Source: Megamonas hypermegale_A (lineage in GTDB: Bacteria; Bacillota; Negativicutes; Selenomonadales; Selenomonadaceae). From it: a stretch of 46,060 bases of DNA. How positions within the stretch are numbered: the first letter of the stretch is position 1; each line of letters starts with the position of its first letter. A program made the position numbers and the translations under genes. The stretch lies in NCBI RefSeq assembly GCF_030371585.1, contig NZ_JAUDCE010000018.1; one strand, written 5' to 3'. Below, one piece after another: positions 33,585 to 42,180 of this stretch. The notes below the pieces were generated by a model, which was not told where the DNA came from, searched no databases, and worked only from the letters and a program-made list of their open reading frames with translations.

Positions 33585-34142
33585 TTATACTTCCATTATT
33601 TCTTTTTCTTTGTCAGCTCTGGCAATATCGATTTCCTTAATATATTTGTCAACGATTTTCTGCACATCTTCCTGACCTTTTTTAGCTTCGTCTTCCGTAA
33701 TGGATTTAGCTTTTTCCAGTTTCTTAATTGCATCGTTGGCATCGCGGCGGATATTGCGTACGGCCACTTTAGATTCTTCAGCGCGTTTGTTCAGCGTTTT
33801 AACGAGGTCTTTGCGGCGTTCTTCCGTAAGCTGCGGAATGTTTAAACGGATAACGCTGCCGTCGCTGTTCGGATTTAAGCCCAAATCGGATTTGGTGATG
33901 GCTTTTTCGATTTCACGCAGCATCGGTTTTTCCCACGGCTGGATAACAATCATGCGCGGTTCTGGTACGGAAATGTTCGCTACCTGATTTACCGGCACTA
34001 AAGAACCATAATATTCCACCGAAACTTTATCCAAAAGTGCAGGAGTTGCACGGCCTGCTCTAAGTGAAGCAAATTCCGCTTTAGCAGCGGTCAGTGCTTT
34101 TTTCATACGCTCTTCCTGTGTTTTAATTACTTCTTTTACCAT
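33585..34142 (-). CDS. frr: Ribosome recycling factor
   Basis: A 185-residue RRF that, with EF-G, splits post-termination ribosomes. Visible signatures are LRAGRATPALLDKVSVEYYG, NSDGSVIRLNIPQLTEERR and the three-helix bundle. The ATG at 34142 follows the pyrH stop by one base, with GGAGGT inside the pyrH end. Exactly the usual length. Confidence 0.97.
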   Translation of the reverse strand: MVKEVIKTQEERMKKALTAAKAEFASLRAGRATPALLDKVSVEYYGSLVPVNQVANISVPEPRMIVIQPWEKPMLREIEKAITKSDLGLNPNSDGSVIRLNIPQLTEERRKDLVKTLNKRAEESKVAVRNIRRDANDAIKKLEKAKSITEDEAKKGQEDVQKIVDKYIKEIDIARADKEKEIMEV

Positions 34143-34143
34143 A

Positions 34144-34869
34144 TTATGCTTTACCTCCAACAGTTGTACCTATATTTTCACCTAAAGCAGCTTTGACGAT
34201 ATTTTCATGGTCGTCAATATTGAATACTACTAAAGGAATTTTATTGTCCATGCAAAGACTTGTAGCCGTAGAATCCATTACAGCCAGACCGCGGTTTAAT
34301 ACTTCCATGTATTCGAGACTGTCGAACTTTTTCGCCTGCGGATTTTTGTTCGGGTCGGAGTCATATACGCCGTCCGTGTTTTTCTTGCCCATTAAGATAA
34401 CTTCGGCTTCGATTTCAGCAGCGCGCAGTGCAGCTGTAGTATCGGTCGAAAAATACGGATTGCCCGTACCGGCACCGAAAATTACGACTCTGCCTTTTTC
34501 CAAATGACGAATAGCTTTGCGGCGAATATACGGTTCTGCCACCTGGCGCATTTCAATTGCAGACTGAACTCTGCTGTCGATACCCATGCTTTCAAGTGCA
34601 TCCTGAAGAGCCAGTGCGTTCATGACGGTTGCAAGCATACCCATATAATCAGCAGTTGCTCTGTCCATGCCCTTATTGCTGCCAGCAAGGCCGCGCCAGA
34701 TATTTCCGCCGCCGACAACGATAGCTACTTCAATGCCGAATTCACGTACTTTCTTTATCTGTTTAGCGATAGATTCCACAACTTCCGGATTGATACCGTA
34801 TCTTTGTTCTCCGGCCAAAGACTCCCCACTAAGTTTGAATACTATGCGTTTGTATTTAACATCAGCCAC
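34144..34869 (-). CDS. pyrH: UMP kinase
   Basis: A 241-residue hexameric amino-acid-kinase-fold UMP kinase. FKLSGESLAGEQRYGI near the start, VGGGNIWRG, and the DRATADYMGMLATVMNALALQ segment are diagnostic. The start is GTG at 34869, with GGAGGG seven bases upstream. rpsB and tsf, which normally precede pyrH, are absent; a promoter region and tRNA-Lys lie upstream instead. Confidence 0.96.
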   Translation of the reverse strand: MADVKYKRIVFKLSGESLAGEQRYGINPEVVESIAKQIKKVREFGIEVAIVVGGGNIWRGLAGSNKGMDRATADYMGMLATVMNALALQDALESMGIDSRVQSAIEMRQVAEPYIRRKAIRHLEKGRVVIFGAGTGNPYFSTDTTAALRAAEIEAEVILMGKKNTDGVYDSDPNKNPQAKKFDSLEYMEVLNRGLAVMDSTATSLCMDNKIPLVVFNIDDHENIVKAALGENIGTTVGGKA

Positions 34870-35046
34870 AATAAAACCCTCCATCATTATTAATAAAAAA
34901 CAATCTGTTAAATATCTTTACTTATTTTATCATATATCAATAACAAACGGTAGCTATAATTTTTCTATTTGTTAAGGTATAAGATAAAATTTAAATAGGT
35001 TATGATATACAAAATCAATCTAGATTTTTGCATATATTTCATAGCA

Positions 35047-35077
35047 ATTATATCATGATGTCAAAATATGATGTCAG
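35047..35077 (-). promoter_or_regulatory. Possible pyrH promoter with tandem TGACATCAT motifs
   Basis: Minus-strand TATAAT (35047-35052) is preceded by two direct repeats of TGACATCAT (complements at 35055-35063 and 35068-35076). A CTGACA -35 would be 19 bases away, longer than ideal. The repeats could be an activator or repressor site. Confidence 0.35.
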
Positions 35078-35101
35078 AAATCGTCTGACTAAAAGTGTCA
35101 G

Positions 35102-35137
35102 AAAAATAAAAAAGCGTCGCAACACTAATTGCGACGC
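35102..35137 (-). terminator. Terminator of tRNA-Lys
   Basis: GCGTCGCAA pairs with TTGCGACGC, followed by a run of T on the minus strand. Confidence 0.9.
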
Positions 35138-35148
35138 GGACTGGCAGT

Positions 35149-35225
35149 TGGTGACCCACCGGGGAATCGAACCCCGAACCTGCTGATTAAGAGTCAGATG
35201 CTCTGCCAATTGAGCTAGTGAGTCA
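35149..35225 (-). tRNA. tRNA-Lys (CTT anticodon)
   Basis: A 77-base tRNA with encoded CCA end. The acceptor stem TGACTCA pairs with TGGGTCA, the D arm is AGCTCAATTGGCAGAGC, and the anticodon loop CTCTTAA gives CTT for lysine. The T arm contains GGTTCGATTCC. Position 27-43 appears unpaired. It is an isolated gene with its own promoter and terminator. Confidence 0.96.
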
Positions 35226-35240
35226 TTGAGAACATTAACT

Positions 35241-35269
35241 ATTATACTGCTCAATTATTATTTTTGCAA
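35241..35269 (-). promoter_or_regulatory. Promoter of tRNA-Lys
   Basis: Minus-strand TTGCAA (35264-35269) and TATAAT (35241-35246) with a 17-base spacer, about 15 bases before the mature tRNA. Confidence 0.75.
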
Positions 35270-35287
35270 GAGGTTATTTAAAATTTT

Positions 35288-35869
35288 TTACTGTTTTCTA
35301 AATGTAATTTTGCCGGTTGTTTCATCCATATCATCGACAATTGCTAGAGATTCTAGATGAACACCGGCTGCACGAAGCTGTGCCCCGCCTTCCTGGAAGC
35401 CTTTTTCGATAACAATTCCTGCTCCGACAAGTTTGGCATTTGCCATTTTTACTATTTCGATGAGACCTTTCATGGCGTTTCCGTTGGCTAGAAAATCATC
35501 GATTAATAAAACTTTGTCATCTTTTGTCAGGAATTTCTGCGATACGATTACATCATATGTTTTGTTGTGAGTAAATGATGTCACTTTACTGGTATAAACG
35601 GCGCCGGCTATATTTTTGGATTTGCTTTTTTTTGCAAAGACAACAGGAACATCGAAATATTCGGCGACAACGCAGGCAATGCCGATACCGGATGCTTCGA
35701 TGGTTAATATTTTCGTTATTTCTTCATTGGCAAAGAGACGTTTGAATTCTTTGCCGATTTCCTTAAATAATCTAACATCCATTTGATGATTTAAAAAACT
35801 GTCGACTTTTAAAACATTTCCTTCCTTAACGATACCGTCTTTTTGTATTCTTTCTTCCAGCAACTGCAT
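35288..35869 (-). CDS. xpt: Xanthine phosphoribosyltransferase
   Basis: A 193-residue type I phosphoribosyltransferase of the Xpt family, salvaging xanthine to XMP with PRPP. The PRPP-binding motif reads VLLIDDFLANGNAM (about 126-139). The N-terminal MQLLEERI and FLNHQMD segments are typical of Xpt. AGGAGG precedes the ATG. No purine riboswitch core is visible upstream, unlike many Firmicutes. It is probably monocistronic. Confidence 0.93.
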   Translation of the reverse strand: MQLLEERIQKDGIVKEGNVLKVDSFLNHQMDVRLFKEIGKEFKRLFANEEITKILTIEASGIGIACVVAEYFDVPVVFAKKSKSKNIAGAVYTSKVTSFTHNKTYDVIVSQKFLTKDDKVLLIDDFLANGNAMKGLIEIVKMANAKLVGAGIVIEKGFQEGGAQLRAAGVHLESLAIVDDMDETTGKITFRKQ

Positions 35870-35918
35870 GGGGCTTTTCCTCCTAAAAAACTTTCCGTCG
35901 TAAAAATATTTAAATATT

Positions 35919-35947
35919 ATTGTACACGAAGTAAGCTATTTTTTCAA
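35919..35947 (-). promoter_or_regulatory. Promoter of xpt
   Basis: Minus-strand TTGAAA (35942-35947) and TACAAT (35919-35924) with a 17-base spacer, leaving a leader of about 40 bases. Confidence 0.7.
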
Positions 35948-36175
35948 ATGTGTTTCGAAGTTTTGCTGTTAAGGATTTTGCAGACGGTTAAAATTGAGAA
36001 AATGTTTTTATCAACGGATGATTTTTAAATTTAAATGTAGACAATTTGTCAGTACGTTAATATATTTTAATGTAGTGTTTGGATTATATGTGATGTGTTA
36101 GATGATTTTTAACACGTTTGTATTTTCTATAGAATATTGTATACAGTATTTAATTGTAAATACGTAAAAAAACTC
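35948..36175. other. AT-rich intergenic region with a dyad upstream of gdhA
   Basis: No gene is visible in the 457 bases between xpt and gdhA. A small inverted repeat GTGTTA/TAACAC lies at about 36092-36112. A stronger dyad, AATATTGTATACAGTATT (36133-36150, one mismatched pair), ends about 26 bases before the gdhA -35 and could be an operator. Confidence 0.5.
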
Positions 36176-36270
36176 TAGGCAAAACGGGGCTTGTCGTGCT
36201 ATAATAAACCTCGTCAACAAGATAACAAGGTGAATATAAGTAATATTTATACATATTTCGTTATCTTTTG
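36176..36270 (+). promoter_or_regulatory. gdhA promoter and leader hairpin
   Basis: TAGGCA (36176-36181) and TATAAT (36200-36205) have an 18-base spacer, and TGC directly before the -10 gives an extended -10. The leader to gdhA is about 115 bases and holds a hairpin with AAGATAAC pairing GTTATCTT (about 36220-36268). Confidence 0.6.
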
Positions 36271-36326
36271 TTTTTTATTTTCTGTTTATAACGATACATT
36301 TTTTATAAGGGGTTGTATTTTACATT

Positions 36327-37676
36327 ATGAGTTTAAAAAATGCTTATTTACAAAAAGTTTACGACAAAGTTGTTGCTAAAAATCCGGGTGAAGCAGAATT
36401 TCACCAGGCTGTATATGAAGTTTTAGAATCCATTACTCCTGCTATTGAAAAAAATCCGGCTTATGAAAAAGCCAATATCATCGAACGCATGGTTGAACCG
36501 GAACGCATGATTACTTTCCGCGTTACTTGGGTTGACGACAACGGCAACGTGCAGGTAAACCGCGGTTACCGCGTACAGTTCAATTCCGCTATCGGGCCTT
36601 ACAAAGGCGGTCTTCGTCTCCATCCGTCCGTTTGCGCTTCCGTTATTAAATTCTTAGGTTTTGAACAGGTTCTTAAAAACTCCTTGACAACTCTTCCTAT
36701 GGGCGGCGGCAAAGGCGGCAGCGATTTTGACCCGAAAGGCAAATCCGATATGGAAATCATGCGTTTCTGCCAGAGCTTCATGACTGAACTGGCTAAACAT
36801 ATCGGTGCAGATACAGACGTACCGGCAGGCGATATCGGTGTCGGTGCTCGTGAAGTCGGCTATCTGTTCGGTCAGTACAAACGTCTCCGCAACGAATTTA
36901 CAGGCGTGCTCACTGGTAAAGGCTTAAGCTTCGGCGGTTCTCTTGTTAGAACGGAAGCTACAGGTTACGGTCTGTGCTATTTTGTAAAAGAAATGCTCAA
37001 AGACAACGGTCAGGAATTTGCCGGTAAAGAAGTGCTCGTATCCGGTTCCGGTAACGTTGCCATCTATGCAGCTGAAAAAGCTACGCAGTTCGGTGCGAAA
37101 GTTATCGCTATGAGCGATTCCAACGGCTACGTTGTAGATAAAAACGGTATCAACCTCGATGTTATGAAACAGATTAAAGAAGTTGAACGCAAACGTATTA
37201 AAGAATACGCTGCACGTGTAGAAGGCGCTGAATATCATGAAGGCTGCAAAGGCATCTGGACTGTAAAATGCGATATCGCTCTTCCTTGCGCAACTCAGAA
37301 TGAAATCGACCTTGAAAGTGCCAAAGCTCTCGTTGCTAACGGCTGCTTCGCTGTCGGCGAAGGTGCAAACATGCCTTCCACTATCGACGCTATCAACTAC
37401 TTCCTCGACAATAAAGTTCTCTTTGCTCCGGCAAAAGCTGCTAATGCAGGCGGCGTAGCTACTTCTGGTCTGGAAATGAGCCAGAACAGCGAACGTTTAA
37501 GCTGGACATTCGAAGAAGTTGATGCTAAACTGCACGGCATTATGGTAAATATTTACAACAATGCTGCAACTACAGCTAAAGCATACGGCTGCGAAGGCAA
37601 CCTCGTTGTCGGCGCAAACATTGCCGGCTTCCTGAAAGTTGCTGATGCTATGCTCGCTCAGGGTTACGCTTATTAA
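36327..37676 (+). CDS. gdhA: Glutamate dehydrogenase, hexameric bacterial type
   Basis: A 449-residue enzyme interconverting 2-oxoglutarate plus ammonia and glutamate. The substrate motif PMGGGKGGSDFDPKGKSD (124-141) contains the catalytic-site lysine K129. PAGDIGVGAREVGYLFG follows, and the Rossmann motif GSGNVA lies near residue 240. Length and motifs fit the 450-residue class (clostridial/E. coli type). Coenzyme preference is not decided by sequence alone. Its codons are noticeably biased (GGC, CGT, AAA), as expected of a highly expressed gene. Confidence 0.96.
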   Translation: MSLKNAYLQKVYDKVVAKNPGEAEFHQAVYEVLESITPAIEKNPAYEKANIIERMVEPERMITFRVTWVDDNGNVQVNRGYRVQFNSAIGPYKGGLRLHPSVCASVIKFLGFEQVLKNSLTTLPMGGGKGGSDFDPKGKSDMEIMRFCQSFMTELAKHIGADTDVPAGDIGVGAREVGYLFGQYKRLRNEFTGVLTGKGLSFGGSLVRTEATGYGLCYFVKEMLKDNGQEFAGKEVLVSGSGNVAIYAAEKATQFGAKVIAMSDSNGYVVDKNGINLDVMKQIKEVERKRIKEYAARVEGAEYHEGCKGIWTVKCDIALPCATQNEIDLESAKALVANGCFAVGEGANMPSTIDAINYFLDNKVLFAPAKAANAGGVATSGLEMSQNSERLSWTFEEVDAKLHGIMVNIYNNAATTAKAYGCEGNLVVGANIAGFLKVADAMLAQGYAY

Positions 37677-37698
37677 TAAATTGAATACGCTTTAAAAT

Positions 37699-37730
37699 GG
37701 CAGGAGGTAGTTCTCCTGCTGTTTTTATTT
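37699..37730 (+). terminator. Terminator of gdhA
   Basis: GCAGGAG pairs with CTCCTGC across a 6-base loop, then TGTTTTTATTTT. Confidence 0.88.
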
Positions 37731-37759
37731 TCAGCTCTTTTCTTCATTAAATATAAAGC

Positions 37760-37883
37760 AATATATTATTAAAACATCAAACCTGTAGCCAGCAGTATAA
37801 TAGTTTATATTCGTTCGATGTTGTCACTTAACCTCACTAAATATAAACTATTATACTGCTTTAGAAAATTAACTAATACAACG
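37760..37883. repeat. R2 palindromic repeat, copy 2
   Basis: A second copy of the 123-bp R2 element. The 21-bp stem beginning AGCAGTATAATAG (37791-37811) pairs perfectly with 37840-37860. The loop is nearly the same as in copy 1 (TCGATGTTG-CACTTAAC-TCAC). The outer ends are more diverged than in copy 1. It occupies the gap between the gdhA terminator and gatC. Confidence 0.85.
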
Positions 37884-37959
37884 GATATATAAAACTATTC
37901 AATGATTGCCCAAAATATGATAGAATGGAGACAGTTTATTTTGAAAATGGGGTGAAAAA

Positions 37960-38250
37960 ATGAAAGTTACCAGAGAAGATGTAGAAAACGTAGCTCTTTT
38001 ATCCCGTCTTAGCATTGATGAAAAAGATATGGATAAAAACATACAGGAGCTCAGCGATTTTCTTGAATATGTAGATAGATTACAGCAGGTGGATACGGAA
38101 AATGTAATGCCTACTGCTCATGTACTGCCAATTCAGAACGTATTCCGCGAAGACGTGGTAAAACCGTCGCTTGACCGTGATTTGGCTCTGTCCAATGCGC
38201 CGGAAAGTGAAGACGGTTATTTCCGTGTTCCAAAAATCATTGAAGAATAA
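37960..38250 (+). CDS. gatC: Glutamyl/aspartyl-tRNA amidotransferase subunit C
   Basis: A 96-residue GatC, the small clamp that stabilises the GatA-GatB interface. The start VTREDVENVALLSRLSIDE and the end APESEDGYFRVPKIIEE are family-typical. GGGGTGA precedes the ATG. A weak promoter (TTCAAT, 17 bases, TAGAAT) lies upstream, after the R2 repeat. First gene of gatCAB. Confidence 0.95.
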   Translation: MKVTREDVENVALLSRLSIDEKDMDKNIQELSDFLEYVDRLQQVDTENVMPTAHVLPIQNVFREDVVKPSLDRDLALSNAPESEDGYFRVPKIIEE

Positions 38251-38264
38251 AAGGAGGCTTTGGC

Positions 38265-39728
38265 GTGGAATTATTTAATAAAACAGCGCATGAGCTTCAT
38301 GCCATGCTCGTTAATAAAGAAATTTCCGCTGTAGAAATCACCAAAGACGTCATCTCTCGTATGGAAGCTACTGACGATAAAGTAAAAGCATACATCACTA
38401 AAACGGCCGATTATGCTCTCGCTCAGGCGGCAAATGTCGATGCCGACATCGCAGGCGGTGCCAATATCCCTGTATTGGCAGGTATTCCGGCAGCTATCAA
38501 GGACAATATCTGCACAAAAGGGCTGAAAACAACGTGTGCTTCGTACATGCTCGAAAACTTCGTGCCGCCGTACGACGCAACGGTTATGGAAAAAATCCTG
38601 CATCAGAAACCGGCTCTTTTGGGCAAATTGAATATGGATGAATTCGCCATGGGCGGTTCGACGGAAAACTCCGCATTTTTCCCGACGCACAATCCGTGGA
38701 ATTTGGACTGCGTACCGGGCGGGAGCTCCGGCGGCAGCGCGGCGGCCGTTGCAGCAGGCAGCGCCGTTTGGGCACTCGGCTCCGACACGGGCGGTTCTAT
38801 TCGCCAGCCGGCATCTTTCTGCGGCGTTGTCGGATTGAAACCGACGTACGGCCGCGTATCGCGTTACGGTCTTGTGGCGTTTGCTTCCTCTCTTGACCAG
38901 ATTGGACCTGTAACGCGCGATGTGGAAGACTGCGCTCACGTTATGAATGTTATCGCCGGTCATGACGAAAAAGACTCGACTTGCGTAAATCAGGCTGTGC
39001 CGGATTATACGAAATCGCTCGTAAACGATATCAAAGGACTTAAAATCGGTCTGCCGAAAGAATATTTCATCGACGGCATGGACGAAGATGTAAAAAAAGC
39101 GATTAATAACGCTATTGAAGATTTGAAAAAACTCGGTGCGGAAGTAGTGGAAATTTCCCTGCCGCATACGGATTATGCCATATCCACATATTATTTAATC
39201 GCTCCGGCGGAAGCATCGACCAACTTGTCGCGCTATGACGGTGTAAGCTACGGTGCGCGCGTACCGGGCGAAGATATTATCGCCATGATGACGAATACCC
39301 GTACGGCAAAATTCGGCAAGGAAGTAAAACGCCGTATCATGATTGGCAACTATGCTTTGAGCGCCGGTTATTACGACGCTTATTATTTGAAAGCGCTGAA
39401 AGTAAGAACGCTCGTTAAACAGGATTTTGACGAAGCATTCAAAAACGTTGACGTGATTTTAGCTCCGGTAGCACCGACACCGGCTTATAAAATCGGCTCG
39501 ATGGCCAATGACCCGCTCAAGATGTATCTGATGGATATATTCACTGTACCGCTCAACCTTGCAGGTCTGCCGGGCATTTCCATTCCGTGCGGCATGAGCA
39601 GAAACAATATGCCGATTGGTATGCAGTTCATCGGTAAAGCGCTCGATGAGGAAACAATCATCCGCGCCGCTTATACTTATGAAGTAAATCACGATTATGC
39701 CAATAAAATTGCACAGGGGGTAGAATAA
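38265..39728 (+). CDS. gatA: Glutamyl/aspartyl-tRNA amidotransferase subunit A
   Basis: A 487-residue amidase-signature enzyme that frees ammonia from glutamine for transamidation of Glu-tRNA(Gln) and Asp-tRNA(Asn). The catalytic triad is complete: K79 in PAAIKDN, S154 in GGSSGGS and S178 in TGGSIR. The start codon is GTG, with AAGGAGG upstream. Its TAA overlaps the gatB ATG by one base. Its presence implies that at least one of glutaminyl- or asparaginyl-tRNA is made by the indirect route. Confidence 0.97.
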   Translation: MELFNKTAHELHAMLVNKEISAVEITKDVISRMEATDDKVKAYITKTADYALAQAANVDADIAGGANIPVLAGIPAAIKDNICTKGLKTTCASYMLENFVPPYDATVMEKILHQKPALLGKLNMDEFAMGGSTENSAFFPTHNPWNLDCVPGGSSGGSAAAVAAGSAVWALGSDTGGSIRQPASFCGVVGLKPTYGRVSRYGLVAFASSLDQIGPVTRDVEDCAHVMNVIAGHDEKDSTCVNQAVPDYTKSLVNDIKGLKIGLPKEYFIDGMDEDVKKAINNAIEDLKKLGAEVVEISLPHTDYAISTYYLIAPAEASTNLSRYDGVSYGARVPGEDIIAMMTNTRTAKFGKEVKRRIMIGNYALSAGYYDAYYLKALKVRTLVKQDFDEAFKNVDVILAPVAPTPAYKIGSMANDPLKMYLMDIFTVPLNLAGLPGISIPCGMSRNNMPIGMQFIGKALDEETIIRAAYTYEVNHDYANKIAQGVE

Positions 39729-41155
39729 TGAAATACGAAGCAGTTATCGGTCTGGAAATTCACAGCGAATTAAAAACCAATACGAAAATTTTCTGCGGCT
39801 GCGCTACTTCCTTCGGTGCTGACCAGAATACGCATGTCTGCCCAGTCTGCCTGGGACTGCCGGGCGTTCTGCCGGTCGTAAACAAGCGCGTTGTGGAATT
39901 TGCCATCAAAGCTGGTCTGGCGCTCAACTGCACCATCAACAAATTCAGCAAATTCGACCGCAAAAACTATTATTATCCTGATTTGCCGAAAAACTTCCAG
40001 ACTTCCCAGTATGATTTGCCGATTGCCGAACACGGCTACGTGGATATCGAAGTGGAAGGCAAGAAAAAACGCATTCGCATAACGCGCATTCATATGGAAG
40101 AAGACGCCGGCAAACTCGTTCATTCCGGTACGACGATTAAGGACTCTGCAAGCTCCAACGTCGATTACAACCGTACGGGCGTACCGCTCATTGAAATCGT
40201 TTCCGAGCCGGATATGCGCACACCGGCGGAAGCGCGCGCTTACATGGAAAAAATCCGCTCCATTCTGCAATACATTGATGTTTCCAACTGCAAAATGGAA
40301 GAAGGCAATCTGCGCGCCGACGTAAACGTATCGCTCCGCCCGGAAGGCAGCGATAAGCTCGGCACGAAAGTGGAAATGAAAAACCTCAACTCTTTCAAAG
40401 TTGTGGAAGACTCGTTGGAATATGAAATCGAACGCCAGAACGAAGTTTTGGAAGACGGCGGCATACTCATTCAGGAAACGCGCACATGGGATGACGGACG
40501 CGGCATTACACTGTCCATGCGCAGCAAGGAAAAAGCGCAGGATTACCGCTATATGCCGGAACCGGATTTAGTGCCGATTGTTACGACGGACGAACAGATT
40601 GAAGAGTTCAGAAAACAGCTGCCGGAACTGCCGGATGCCCGCAAAGCCCGCCTTGTCGGCGAATACGGTCTGCCGGAATACGATGCCCAAATCATCACGG
40701 CAACGCGCGCCATGGCGGAATACTTCGACGCGGCGGTTGCTGCCGGTGCTGACGCCAAACTTGCTTCCAACTGGATTATGGGCGAACTGTCCAAACATCT
40801 GAATGCCGGTGAAATGACGATTGAAAACAGTCCTGTATCGGCACAGAATTTGGCGGCGCTTATCGCTTTAATCGGCAAGGGAACTATTTCTTCCAAAATC
40901 GCTAAGAAAGTATTTGAAGAAATGTGGTCCTCCGGCAACGACCCGGAAAAAATCGTTAAGGAAAAAGGCCTTGTACAGATTACTGATACGAAAGCTATCG
41001 AAGCAATCGTGGACAAAGCCATCGCTGATAATCCGAAAGCCGTATCCGATTATCCGAAATCCATGGGCTTTTTAGTCGGACAGGTTATGAAAGCAAGTAA
41101 GGGAAAAGCAAATCCTGGTCTTGTAAACAAACTCATTAAAGAAAAATTAGGCTGA
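39728..41155 (+). CDS. gatB: Glutamyl/aspartyl-tRNA amidotransferase subunit B
   Basis: A 475-residue GatB with the kinase-like cradle domain that phosphorylates the tRNA-bound Glu or Asp and receives ammonia from GatA. Motifs visible are VIGLEIHSELKT, CPVCLGLPGVLPVVN, KNYYYPDLPKNFQTSQYD and the C-terminal YqeY-like tRNA-binding domain ending in GQVMKASKGKANP. It is the last gene of the gatCAB operon and is followed by a terminator. Confidence 0.97.
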   Translation: MKYEAVIGLEIHSELKTNTKIFCGCATSFGADQNTHVCPVCLGLPGVLPVVNKRVVEFAIKAGLALNCTINKFSKFDRKNYYYPDLPKNFQTSQYDLPIAEHGYVDIEVEGKKKRIRITRIHMEEDAGKLVHSGTTIKDSASSNVDYNRTGVPLIEIVSEPDMRTPAEARAYMEKIRSILQYIDVSNCKMEEGNLRADVNVSLRPEGSDKLGTKVEMKNLNSFKVVEDSLEYEIERQNEVLEDGGILIQETRTWDDGRGITLSMRSKEKAQDYRYMPEPDLVPIVTTDEQIEEFRKQLPELPDARKARLVGEYGLPEYDAQIITATRAMAEYFDAAVAAGADAKLASNWIMGELSKHLNAGEMTIENSPVSAQNLAALIALIGKGTISSKIAKKVFEEMWSSGNDPEKIVKEKGLVQITDTKAIEAIVDKAIADNPKAVSDYPKSMGFLVGQVMKASKGKANPGLVNKLIKEKLG

Positions 41156-41160
41156 AAATA

Positions 41161-41190
41161 AAAGCAGGGTATTAGCCCTGCTTTTTTATT
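41161..41190 (+). terminator. Terminator of gatCAB
   Basis: GCAGGG (41164-41169) pairs with CCCTGC (41176-41181), then TTTTTT. The A run on the other strand suggests it also serves the convergent araC-type gene. Confidence 0.9.
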
Positions 41191-42076
41191 TTGCCTGATG
41201 ATTGGTGCGGTACTGGCGCGGCGTGCATTTATTGCTGCGCCGGAACAGTTCGATATAATAGCTGACGCTGTTGAAGCCGCACTGAAAAGCAATCTGTGTT
41301 ATGGTGTATGAACTGTTTTGCAGCAGATATTTGCTTTTTTCCAGACGGTAGCTGTTGAGAAAATCAATCGGCGTCTGCTTGATGTATTTGCGGAACAGCT
41401 GGCAGCATTTATTGCGGCAGACACCGGCGGAAGCGGCTATCTGTGTTAGAGAGATATTTTCCTGATAATTTTCGTAAATGAACGAAACCATATTTTTGGC
41501 AGTATTTATTTCCATATCGGCATCGATTTTATTCGTATCCAAATCATCTTTAAGCAGATTGAAATATTCCTGCCAAAGAAAATAGACTGTGCCGAAATAT
41601 TGCAGCAATGTATGCTTATTTTTCTTTGGCGAGAGATTTACCAGTTCCTGCATATAGGTGAAGATTTTATTCGTATGTATATCGTCGGCAGGCAGAATGA
41701 TTTTATCGAGTGAAGCATTATTGATGACTGGCTCGACAAAATCGGTAAAGACGGCGGTATTATGCTTGAAGACGGCGGGATTGATAAGGATACAGAAAAA
41801 TTCGCAGTCGTCATCGCCGTTGGCGTAGCCCTGATGAAACTGGCGCGAACTGATAATGAGGATATCACCTTTTGTCAGGGTATATGTTCTGCCGTTTACA
41901 TACTGTTTCATGGAGCCGTGCAGAATACCGATAAATTCCACGTCGTCATGCCAGTGGCAGAGCGATTTGCGTTCTGCGTAGTCGGAGAGAAAATTTCGCT
42001 GTGCGTATACGGGAACGGCGGGATTATTATACGGAACGACTTCTGAAAAATCGTTCATTATATTGGTCGTAATCAT
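41186..42076 (-). CDS. AraC-family transcriptional regulator with cupin sensor
   Basis: A 296-residue regulator with an N-terminal cupin-like ligand domain (about 30-120: HWHDDVEFIGILHG, GDILIISSRQFHQG). A C-terminal double HTH (about 190-290) shows ISLTQIAASAGVCRNKCCQLFRKYI and YTITQIAFQCGFNSVSYYIELFRR. The layout suggests response to a sugar or other small molecule. It is divergent from the PHP phosphatase gene with 104 bases between, so that gene may be a target. The ligand is unknown. Confidence 0.87.
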   Translation of the reverse strand: MITTNIMNDFSEVVPYNNPAVPVYAQRNFLSDYAERKSLCHWHDDVEFIGILHGSMKQYVNGRTYTLTKGDILIISSRQFHQGYANGDDDCEFFCILINPAVFKHNTAVFTDFVEPVINNASLDKIILPADDIHTNKIFTYMQELVNLSPKKNKHTLLQYFGTVYFLWQEYFNLLKDDLDTNKIDADMEINTAKNMVSFIYENYQENISLTQIAASAGVCRNKCCQLFRKYIKQTPIDFLNSYRLEKSKYLLQNSSYTITQIAFQCGFNSVSYYIELFRRSNKCTPRQYRTNHQAK

Positions 42077-42180
42077 GTTAATTTCCTCGTAGATACAATT
42101 GTTATAAAAAATAAAGTAAATAGTGATAGATTTTATATTTATTATACAATATTATGACAATAGCAAGGGAGGAATTTATA

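Noticed and set aside
35870..36000. Possible purine riboswitch upstream of xpt
   Set aside because: The conserved TATA-stem and GTTTCTACC core are not present; only a simple promoter and a short leader are visible.
38271..39167. Long open frame of 298 codons opposite gatA
   Set aside because: It mirrors gatA codon structure on the other strand, has no ribosome site and no recognisable protein features.
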